Below are positions 1 to 6,984 of a stretch of DNA of 12,137 nucleotides, one piece after another. Below the pieces are notes generated by a model that saw nothing but the letters and a program-made list of their open reading frames with translations, had not been told where the DNA came from and ran no database searches. Every line of letters starts with the position of its first letter. Positions within the stretch are counted from its first letter, which is position 1. The stretch covers positions 1 through 12,137 of the forward strand of contig CAJASG010000260.1 in NCBI GenBank assembly GCA_903944555.1, read 5' to 3'. Position numbers and translations under genes: made by a program. The stretch is from an uncultured beta proteobacterium (lineage in GTDB: Bacteria > Pseudomonadota > Gammaproteobacteria > Burkholderiales > Burkholderiaceae_C).

Positions 1-405
1 GTTTTGCTGGCGCCGCTCGGCCCACAAAATGATGAAGCCACCAATGATGAAGGTACTGGCCACCACCACCGGCGTGAACAGATGCGCCTTGATCGCCTTA
101 CCGAACAGCAGGCCCAAAATGACCGCCGGCACAAAGGCAATCAGCACATTCAGGGCAAATTGGCGCGCCTGCTTTTGGCTGGGCAGGGCCACCACGGTGT
201 CGCGGATTTTTTGCCAGTACACCAAAATCACGGCAAAAATGGCACCGGTCTGGATGGCAATGTCAAACACCTTGGCCTTGTCGTCGTCAAAGCCGAGCAA
301 TGCCCCGGCCAATATCAGGTGGCCGGTAGATGAAATGGGTAAAAACTCCGTCAGCCCCTCAACCACGCCCATGATGGCGGCTTTCATCAGCAATGCAAAA
401 TCCAC
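1..405 (-). CDS. uppP: Undecaprenyl-diphosphatase UppP/BacA, N-terminal 135 residues (cut by window edge)
   Basis: Integral inner-membrane enzyme that dephosphorylates undecaprenyl pyrophosphate, recycling the lipid carrier of peptidoglycan and other surface polymers; it also confers bacitracin tolerance. Reading the minus strand from a GTG at 405-403 gives an open frame to the window edge that starts [17 protein letters not shown]. It carries the family's catalytic segment [15 protein letters not shown] at about residues 16-30, then membrane helices around residues 45-65, 85-105 and 112-130. The family is about 270-280 residues long, so roughly half is present. The GTG start is preferred over the downstream ATG (386-384) because a GGAG motif lies five bases upstream and because family members begin with this MD-x-x-LL-x-KA segment. 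It is divergent from the cyclase gene, with 76 bases between the starts. Family assignment is secure. Confidence 0.96.
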   Translation of the reverse strand, partial: MDFALLMKAAIMGVVEGLTEFLPISSTGHLILAGALLGFDDDKAKVFDIAIQTGAIFAVILVYWQKIRDTVVALPSQKQARQFALNVLIAFVPAVILGLLFGKAIKAHLFTPVVVASTFIIGGFIILWAERRQQN

Positions 406-417
406 GTGTACTCCCTC
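406..417 (-). promoter_or_regulatory. Ribosome binding site of uppP
   Basis: On the minus strand GAGGGAG (417-411) followed by TACAC precedes the GTG codon at 405. The GGAG core and five-base spacing fit a strong Shine-Dalgarno site and decide the non-ATG start of uppP. Confidence 0.75.
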
Positions 418-481
418 AGTGAGCCGCGATTATCGCCGAGCGGCCAGATAAAATTGGGCTCCTTTACAGTGGGCCAGTGCC

Positions 482-1864
482 ATGTCCGAATCAACCGTCA
501 CCAACCACGCCCTAAGCCCTGAAGCCGAGATGCTGGAACTCGTGGAGCAAACCAGTGCGGCATGCAAAGCCATGGTGGCCCATTGCGCTGACCAGCATGC
601 CGCCGAGTTGGCCGACTATTTTTACAACGGCATGCTGCAATATCCGCAGGCCAGCCTGTTCCTGGATCACGCTATCGTGCATGACCGCTTGCACAGCTCC
701 ATGCAGCGTTGGCTGCGTGAGTTGTTTGGCCACCCTCACACAGATATGGCCAAACTGGCAGCCCACCAACTGCATGTTGGGGCCGTACACGCCCGTATTC
801 AGCTCCCGCTGCACTTGGTGACGCGCGGTGCGCGCTTGCTCAAACAACGCTTCAAGCAGCGTGTGCCTGACTACTGCACAGACAATGCAACGCATCTCGA
901 AGCGCTGGGCTACATCAGCCAAATGATGGACCTGGCGTTGGAGCTGATGAGTTCATCCTACCTGCGCAATACCGAGCGCGAAGTGCGCAGCGACGAAGCC
1001 TACCGGCTGTTTTCCATGGGCCAGAACATGGCCGTAGAGCGTGAGCGCCAGCGCTATGCCCTGCTGGAGTGGAGCCAGGAGGCGCTGTTTACTCTGCACC
1101 GCCCAATGCGCCCCGTGATGTTGCCGCGTCTGAGCAATGCCGAGTTTGGGCTCTGGTTCACCCATAAGGCTGCGGTGGTCTTTGAGGGTTCACCTGAGAT
1201 CCAGTTCATCCAGGAGTCGATGATCAACATCGACACCATGCTGCTGCCGCAATTGCAGTCACTGTCGCCACAGGACTTGAAAAGCAATGAACTAATTGCC
1301 GAGTTGCAGTCGCTGCTCGAAGGGATCAAGTTCCAACTCTCCACGCTCTTTGAGCGCCAGTTGGAGGTAGAAAATGGCCGCGACGCCCTGACCCGTCTGC
1401 TCAACCGCCGCTTCTTGCCCTCGGTCATGAGCCGCGAGATCCACATGGCGCAAACCCAGGGCCACAGCTTTGCGGCGCTGCTGCTGGACATTGACCACTT
1501 CAAGGTGGTCAACGATGTCCATGGCCACGAGGCAGGTGACATGGTGCTGCAGCAAGCCGCTGCCATCATTGTCAATGCCGTGCGAAACGGTGACTTTGTG
1601 TTTCGCTACGGCGGTGAAGAAGTGGTGGTCATGCTGGTGGAAGTGAATGCGGAAGTAGCGCAGCGCATTGCCGAAAATATCCGCAAACAATTTGAAGCCA
1701 ATGAGTTCCTGATTGGCCAAGGACGAAGCGTCCGTGCCACGATCAGCATTGGCTTGGCCATGCACGACGGCCACCCGGACCACCAATACCTGATACGTCG
1801 GGCCGACCAAGCCATGTACGAAGCGAAATCTTCGGGCAGAAACCGGATTTGCATAGCCAAATAG
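482..1864 (+). CDS. dosC: Globin-coupled haem sensor diguanylate cyclase (DosC/YddV type)
   Basis: Cytoplasmic 460-residue enzyme predicted to make c-di-GMP from two GTP under control of haem-bound gas. Residues about 15-165 form a globin-sensor domain. H103 in the motif VHARIQLP matches the proximal haem histidine of E. coli DosC, and Y48 in YFYNGML matches its distal tyrosine, which hydrogen-bonds O2. Residues 175-300 are the helical middle domain, with FGLWFTHK as in DosC. Residues 300-460 are the GGDEF domain, beginning DALTRLLNRRFLP. The active-site signature is GGEEV (377-381) instead of GG(D/E)EF, while both acidic residues are kept. An inhibitory-site RxxD (R368-D371) lies five residues before it, so product feedback is expected. 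There are no membrane helices. The start ATG at 482 has only a weak GTGGG upstream. No partner phosphodiesterase (DosP) lies in the window. The 3' end runs into a repeat. Assignment rests on recalled similarity to DosC through all three domains. Confidence 0.93.
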   Translation: MSESTVTNHALSPEAEMLELVEQTSAACKAMVAHCADQHAAELADYFYNGMLQYPQASLFLDHAIVHDRLHSSMQRWLRELFGHPHTDMAKLAAHQLHVGAVHARIQLPLHLVTRGARLLKQRFKQRVPDYCTDNATHLEALGYISQMMDLALELMSSSYLRNTEREVRSDEAYRLFSMGQNMAVERERQRYALLEWSQEALFTLHRPMRPVMLPRLSNAEFGLWFTHKAAVVFEGSPEIQFIQESMINIDTMLLPQLQSLSPQDLKSNELIAELQSLLEGIKFQLSTLFERQLEVENGRDALTRLLNRRFLPSVMSREIHMAQTQGHSFAALLLDIDHFKVVNDVHGHEAGDMVLQQAAAIIVNAVRNGDFVFRYGGEEVVVMLVEVNAEVAQRIAENIRKQFEANEFLIGQGRSVRATISIGLAMHDGHPDHQYLIRRADQAMYEAKSSGRNRICIAK

Positions 1865-1913
1865 GCCTTTGGCCCAATGAATACGTGCGCAGCTAGCTCA
1901 CATATTCATAGCA
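1851..1913 (-). repeat. Degenerate ~60-bp dispersed repeat, copy 1 (between convergent stops)
   Basis: On the minus strand the element starts TGCTATG at 1913, one base after the permease stop codon, continues through AGCTAGCTGCGCACG, and ends TTTGGC at about 1856, overlapping the stop codon and last codons of the cyclase gene. Aligned without gaps to the minus-strand copy in the response regulator (10392-10331) it matches at 34 of 62 bases, and at 22 of the first 32, sharing the octamer GCGCACGx and the GGG and TTTG blocks at identical spacing. It lies between two converging genes and may also fold (GGCC-TTT-GGCC at 1864-1874), but there is no T-run to make it a classical terminator. Confidence 0.6.
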
Positions 1914-3145
<1,232 letters not shown>

Positions 3146-3149
<4 letters not shown>

Positions 3150-3856
3150 AGCGCAACGCCCCCCGCACCAGCGCCCGTACTGGCCACGTCTTCCACAACT
3201 CGCCCGTCCTTGAACACAATCTTGCGCCGCGCCCAGGCGGCAATGTCGCTCTCATGCGTCACGATCACCACCGTCATGCCCTGTGCATTGAGCTCAGCAA
3301 GCAAACACATGATGTCTTCGCTGGTCTGGGAGTCCAATGCCCCGGTGGGCTCGTCCGCCAATATGAGTTGCGGGCTGTTCACCAGCGCACGCGCAATGGC
3401 CACGCGCTGTTGCTGCCCACCCGACAACTCGGCCGGTGTATGGTTGCCCCGCTCGGCCAGCCCCACACGTTCCAACGCGGCCAGCGCCTTGGTGCGCCGC
3501 TCGGCCACCGAGACGCCTGCATACACCATGGGCAGCTCCACATTCTCCAGCGCGCTGGTACGCGGCAACAGGTTGAACTGCTGAAACACAAAGCCAATGC
3601 GCCGGTTGCGAATGGAGGCCAACTGGTCTTGCGTCATCACCTCCACCTCTTCACCGGCCAGCAGGTAAACCCCCTGCGTGGGCTGGTCCAGACAGCCCAA
3701 AATATTCATCAGCGTGGACTTGCCGGAACCGGAGGTGCCCATGATGGCCACGAAGTCGCCCTCGTCGATCTCCAGCGACACGCCACGCAGGGCGTGCACG
3801 GTCTGCTCACCCATCACATAGGTTTTGGTCAGATCGCGCGCTTCAATCAGTGCCAT
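3146..3856 (-). CDS. ABC transporter ATP-binding protein (MacB/LolD-like)
   Basis: Cytoplasmic ATPase of 236 residues that powers the adjacent permease by mechanotransmission. Motifs are complete: Walker A GTSGSGKST (40-48), Q-loop Q92, signature LSGGQQQR (144-151), Walker B LILADEP (164-170) with catalytic E169, D-loop ALD, and switch H201 in VTHE. This combination and the length are typical of the LolD/MacB/YknY subfamily. The C-terminal tail after about residue 222 is low-complexity (TGAGAGG). The start ATG at 3856 is 11 bases after the adaptor stop. The stop overlaps the permease start by four bases. It is the second gene of the adaptor-ATPase-permease operon. A LolCDE lipoprotein-sorting role is less likely because a HlyD/MacA adaptor is encoded directly upstream. 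Confidence 0.96.
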
Positions 3857-3867
3857 GCGCCTGTGCC

Positions 3868-5190
3868 CTAGAAAGACAAACGGGGCGTCGGCGCTGCGGT
3901 GCGCGGAGCACCCGCCGTGGACTGGGTGCCGGTAATGACCGTAGCGCCCTCCTTGAACAACTCCGCATTCGGACTGGCAGGGCTCACCAGCAACTCGGTG
4001 CTGGTGCCATCGGTAATCCCCAAGCGCACGCTGTAGGCCTTGGGCTGGCCCTGAGGGTCATTCAGGTAGATGCGACCCCGTGTGCTGATGCGGCTACTTT
4101 CATCACGCCCCTTGGCTTGTTGTTCAGGCGCTTGCGGCGCAGGGTCCACACCCGCGATGCGCACCCGCAGCGCCGCGTTGGGAATCTTCAGCACGTTCTC
4201 GCGCAAATCAGTCACCACGCGCACATTGGCGGTCATGCCGGGTAACAGGCGCCCGCCTTCGTTGGCGAAGCCCACCACAGCCACATAGGTCACCACATTG
4301 GCCACATTGGTGGCGGCCTTGCGCACCTGGCGAATCTGCCCCTCAAAGGTTTGCCCCGGATAAGCGTCCACCGTGAAGCTGGCTTTTTGCCCGGCGCGCA
4401 AACGCCCCACATCGCTCTCGTCGATGCTGGCATCCACCTGCATATCCGACAGATTCTGGGCAATGACAAACAGCTCTGGGGCTTGCAAACTGCTGGCCAC
4501 GGTCTGGCCCTTTTCAATCGCACGCTTGATGACAATGCCGTTCACCGGCGAGGTAATGCGGGTGCGCGCCAAGTCAATGCGGGCCTGCGCCAGTGTGGCA
4601 TTGCGCTGTGCCACGTTGGCCTGGGCCGCTTTAACCTGCGCCTGTGCCACACCCACTTGCGCCTGCACCGCCTTCAGGGCTTCAACGCTGGTGTTGACCA
4701 GCGCACGGGCTTTGTCGCCCTCGCTCACCGCTATAAATTTTTTTTCCACCAGGCTTTGTTTGCGATCGGCGTCGCGCCGCGCCTCGTCCAAGTCGACCTG
4801 CGCGCGTGACACCTGGGCCTGCGCGGCCAGGGCATTGGCCTGCGCGGTCAGCACCGCCGCCAACGCCGCGTCCACATCGGCCTGCGCCGAGCGCACGCGG
4901 TATTCAAAGGTTTCTGGATCGATTTGCGCCAGCAGTTGCCCGGCCTTCACCTCGGAGTTGAAGTCCACCAACAAATCCCGAATCTGGCCGCTGACCTGTG
5001 TGCCCACCACCACTTGGGACACCGGGTTCACCGCGCCACTGGCCGCCACCGTGGCTTGCAGGTTGCCGCGCTCGATTTTGGCGGTGCGGTACTGCACCGC
5101 GTCCGCCCCACTGCGCTGCATCCACCACCATGCACCACCGGACACGACCGCAACACCGACTACCCCAGCCAACCAATAAGACTTTTTCAT
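3868..5190 (-). CDS. macA: MacA-like periplasmic adaptor subunit (HlyD/membrane-fusion family)
   Basis: Inner-membrane-anchored periplasmic adaptor of about 440 residues that links the ABC permease to an outer-membrane TolC-type duct. In order: an N-terminal anchor (MKKSYWLAGVVGVAVV, about 5-24); first lipoyl half at about 40-95 (GTQVSGQI, LLAQIDP); an Ala/Gln-rich alpha-hairpin at about 95-210; second lipoyl half (RITSPVNGIVIKR); beta-barrel (VDASIDESDVGRL); and a membrane-proximal domain with a Gln/Lys-rich disordered insert (APEQQAKGRDE). The start at 5190 is chosen because MKK plus a hydrophobic stretch makes a proper signal anchor; a start at 5256 would add 22 non-hydrophobic residues. 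Neither start has a good ribosome site. A TACAAT box (minus strand, about 5205-5200) lies only seven bases before the ATG, so a leaderless mRNA is possible. The hairpin tip differs from the MacA docking motif: the usual Ser is A154. First gene of the operon; no TolC gene nearby. Confidence 0.92.
   Translation of the reverse strand: MKKSYWLAGVVGVAVVSGGAWWWMQRSGADAVQYRTAKIERGNLQATVAASGAVNPVSQVVVGTQVSGQIRDLLVDFNSEVKAGQLLAQIDPETFEYRVRSAQADVDAALAAVLTAQANALAAQAQVSRAQVDLDEARRDADRKQSLVEKKFIAVSEGDKARALVNTSVEALKAVQAQVGVAQAQVKAAQANVAQRNATLAQARIDLARTRITSPVNGIVIKRAIEKGQTVASSLQAPELFVIAQNLSDMQVDASIDESDVGRLRAGQKASFTVDAYPGQTFEGQIRQVRKAATNVANVVTYVAVVGFANEGGRLLPGMTANVRVVTDLRENVLKIPNAALRVRIAGVDPAPQAPEQQAKGRDESSRISTRGRIYLNDPQGQPKAYSVRLGITDGTSTELLVSPASPNAELFKEGATVITGTQSTAGAPRTAAPTPRLSF
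4730..4740 (-). repeat. Core-only match to the dispersed repeat inside the adaptor gene
   Basis: The minus-strand 11-mer AAATTTATAGC is identical to the core of the repeat in the sensor kinase gene (9897-9907) and is read in the same frame, giving Lys-Phe-Ile-Ala in both proteins. Flanking bases match poorly (about 6 of the next 15), so this is either an eroded copy or chance. It falls at the tip of the alpha-hairpin of the adaptor and next to a run of eight A (T on the plus strand). Confidence 0.3.
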
Positions 5191-5323
5191 GGGGCCGATT
5201 GTAGAAAGCCCGCGGGAAACCGCGTTTCGCACCCGGTATAGGGCGTTTGGTCGCATGGTGATGGCGATTCAGGCGTGCACCGGTCACAGTTCGTCCATCA
5301 CATCACCTTTTAAAGACTCCACC

Positions 5324-5857
5324 ATGCTCTACCAAATTTTTTCCAACACACCGCGCTGGGTCTGGGTACTGCTGCTCGCTCTGCTTTGGATTGGCTGCAA
5401 GCAGACGGTGACGCGCACGGCTTCTCTCAAACGTATCACCGTCATGCCTTTGGTGATGACCGGCCTCTCGCTTTCTGGCACGGTCACCGCGTTTGGCGCT
5501 GAGCCCGTGGTTTTGCTGGCGTGGCTCGGCGCGGCAAGCCTGGTCGGCACCGTGGTGCTGCAACGCCCATTGCCGCACGCAACGCATTACAACCCGATGG
5601 AGCGCCGCTTCTCGATTCCCGGCAGCTGGGTGCCGCTGCTGCTGATCATGGGCCTTTTCATGACGAAGTATGTGGTTGGGGTGGCTTCGGCCATGCACCC
5701 CGCACTGGCCCACAGCAGCAACTTCACATTGATGTTCAGCGCGCTGTACGGTGCATTCAGCGGGATCTTTCTGGCCCGTGCGGCCCGCCTGTGGCGCCTG
5801 GCCCTGGCATCCGACCCGGCACTCGGGTTTGGTGCCCCAACGGCAGCCATGACATAA
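5324..5857 (+). CDS. Five-helix membrane protein, DUF6622-like
   Basis: A 177-residue hydrophobic protein of unknown function, predicted in the inner membrane with five helices at about 10-27, 34-54, 57-76, 105-127 and 136-158. The start MLYQIFSNTPRWVWVLLLALLWIG resembles, from memory, the conserved opening of the DUF6622 family (MLYQI-x-x-TP-x-WV-x-x-LL-x-x-L). For this reason ATG 5324 is chosen over the in-frame ATG at 5189, which would add 45 polar residues reaching into the adaptor gene. No Shine-Dalgarno sequence is evident before it. It diverges from the adaptor operon across 133 bases. The next gene downstream is 135 bases away behind its own promoter, so this gene is probably a separate unit. 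Its C-terminus is short and non-conserved in appearance. No catalytic motif is visible. Confidence 0.8.
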   Translation: MLYQIFSNTPRWVWVLLLALLWIGCKQTVTRTASLKRITVMPLVMTGLSLSGTVTAFGAEPVVLLAWLGAASLVGTVVLQRPLPHATHYNPMERRFSIPGSWVPLLLIMGLFMTKYVVGVASAMHPALAHSSNFTLMFSALYGAFSGIFLARAARLWRLALASDPALGFGAPTAAMT

Positions 5858-5907
5858 CGCAATGCAGTCAAAAACTAGGCAGTAGCGACTAAAGAAGGAA
5901 TGGAACA

Positions 5908-5936
5908 TTGACTTATTGTGTACAACCGTACACAAT
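5908..5936 (+). promoter_or_regulatory. Predicted sigma-70 promoter of the acyltransferase gene run
   Basis: TTGACT (5908-5913), 17 bases, then CACAAT (5931-5936): five of six and four of six matches to the consensus boxes with ideal spacing. The start site would be near 5943, about 50 bases before the ATG at 5993. The region is clearly AT-richer than its surroundings. The whole spacer is occupied by a perfect inverted repeat, so the promoter is probably repressible. Confidence 0.55.
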
Positions 5937-5938
5937 AA
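5913..5938. promoter_or_regulatory. Perfect 11+11 inverted repeat, likely operator
   Basis: TTATTGTGTAC (5913-5923), spacer AACC, GTACACAATAA (5928-5938): every base of both 11-base arms pairs. The dyad extends outward as GACTT/AAGTC if two extra A are skipped on the right. It exactly fills the gap between the predicted -35 and -10 boxes, the classical place for a repressor site. A transcription terminator is less likely: the arms are AT-rich and no T-run follows on the plus strand. The cognate regulator is not identifiable. Confidence 0.65.
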
Positions 5939-5992
5939 AAGTCAGAGATTTCAGTTTTTGACATTCCTGTAAAACCACCGGATCGCACTGCC

Positions 5993-6979
5993 ATGACTTC
6001 ATCATCACAAGCAATAATGCCATTGGGCCAGTCAATATCGGCTGCACCATCCCACAAACGCGCCAAAGCATTGGGTGGCAAGCTGCAGCAGCTCGACGAG
6101 TCCCTGTGTACACTTGAATCAACATTTTTACCCACTCGCCGTCAAACAAAGGCAGCCCCGCCAAGTGCGCCAGTGCGCGAGGGGCTGAACGGCCCCGATC
6201 CGGTGTTGATGCAGCGCCAAGCCGGGTTGGTGGCCCGCCTCATGGACACGTACTTCAGACTGGAGATCAGTGGCTGGGACAAGTTGCCCCAACAACCCGT
6301 CCTGCTGATTGGTGGGCACTCCGGTGGCCCGCTGACGATGGACGCCTGGACCATTACCTATGCTTGGTGGCGGCACTTTCAAGGCAGCCGCACCTTGCAC
6401 GCCACTGCACACGATGTACTGATGAAAACGCCGGGTCTGGGCCGCTATTTCCGCCGCAATGGCGTCATCAGCCCGACCTGTGACAGCATTCAGGCCGCTT
6501 TTGCGCAGGGCGACGATGTCATCCTGTGGCCGGGCGGAGAGAAAGACGCCTTTCGCAGCTGGAGCAAGCGCGACCAGGTGGTGCTTGGGGATCGAACCGG
6601 TTTCATTCGCATGGCAATCCGCACCAACACGCCCATCGTGCCGGTGGCCACCGTGGGGGGACACGACACCCTGTTTGTCTTGTCGGAAGGCCGGTGGCTG
6701 GCCAAGCTGCTCAATCTGAAAAAGCACATGCGCTCTGAAGTAGCACCCATCACACTGAGTTTCCCGCTGGGGCTGGCCATTCACGTCACGCCGCTGCAGC
6801 ATATTCCGCTGCCCGCCAAGATTCGCACCGCTTTTTTGGAACCCGTCTACTTTGACGGCAACCCGGAATTGGCCAATGATCCGGCCTACGTGCAGCGCAA
6901 ATACCAAGAGGTCGAGCACCGCATTCAGGCCGGCATGGACCAGCTGGCCAAGCACCGTAAATTTCCTGTTTTTGGATAA
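5993..6979 (+). CDS. MGAT/LPLAT-family acyltransferase
   Basis: A 328-residue glycerolipid-type acyltransferase, probably membrane-associated, expected to move a fatty acyl group from acyl-CoA or acyl-ACP to a lipid hydroxyl. The domain spans about residues 68-315, opening LVARLMDTYFRLEISGWDKLP. The catalytic block is GGHSGGPLTMD with H109 and D117. This is the NHSGG-x-x-x-D form of MGAT-like proteins rather than the HX4D of PlsC. A second block, WPGGEKDAFR (179-188), matches the substrate-binding PGG-x-x-E/D motif, and VPVATVGGHDT follows. Residues 1-65 are polar, have AT-rich third positions and look unconserved, so the true start may be downstream; ATG 5993 is kept because it lies about 50 bases after the predicted promoter, though no ribosome site is clear. 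First of five tightly spaced genes; the stop is five bases before the hydrolase ATG. The substrate is unknown. Confidence 0.88.
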   Translation: MTSSSQAIMPLGQSISAAPSHKRAKALGGKLQQLDESLCTLESTFLPTRRQTKAAPPSAPVREGLNGPDPVLMQRQAGLVARLMDTYFRLEISGWDKLPQQPVLLIGGHSGGPLTMDAWTITYAWWRHFQGSRTLHATAHDVLMKTPGLGRYFRRNGVISPTCDSIQAAFAQGDDVILWPGGEKDAFRSWSKRDQVVLGDRTGFIRMAIRTNTPIVPVATVGGHDTLFVLSEGRWLAKLLNLKKHMRSEVAPITLSFPLGLAIHVTPLQHIPLPAKIRTAFLEPVYFDGNPELANDPAYVQRKYQEVEHRIQAGMDQLAKHRKFPVFG

Positions 6980-6984
6980 ACACC

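Noticed and set aside
4..333. Plus-strand open frames over 4-451 as genes
   Set aside because: They lie opposite the uppP frame, which has a conserved catalytic motif; their translations have no recognisable features.
445..470. Minus-strand AGGAGCCCAATTTTATC before the cyclase gene as a half copy of the repeat
   Set aside because: Only the tail of the element is suggestive, gaps are needed, and no TAGCTG or GCGCA block is present; too weak to list.
1864..1874. GGCC-TTT-GGCC hairpin as an intrinsic terminator of the cyclase gene
   Set aside because: Stem of four pairs, three-base loop and no following T-run; it is part of the repeat copy.
5287..5295. CAGTTCGTC, an 8 of 9 match to the AlgR box CCGTTCGTC, upstream of the DUF6622-like gene, as a target of the LytTR regulator
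   Set aside because: A few 8/9 matches are expected by chance in 12 kb on both strands, it is a single site rather than a direct repeat, and the regulator's specificity is unknown.
5189..5323. N-terminal extension of the DUF6622-like protein to ATG 5189
   Set aside because: The extra 45 residues are polar and unconserved in appearance and would occupy the divergent promoter region; the family-like opening begins at 5324.
5958..5963. Perfect TTGACA as a second promoter for the acyltransferase
   Set aside because: At 16-18 bases downstream the sequence is GC-rich (around GATCGC) with no -10 resemblance.
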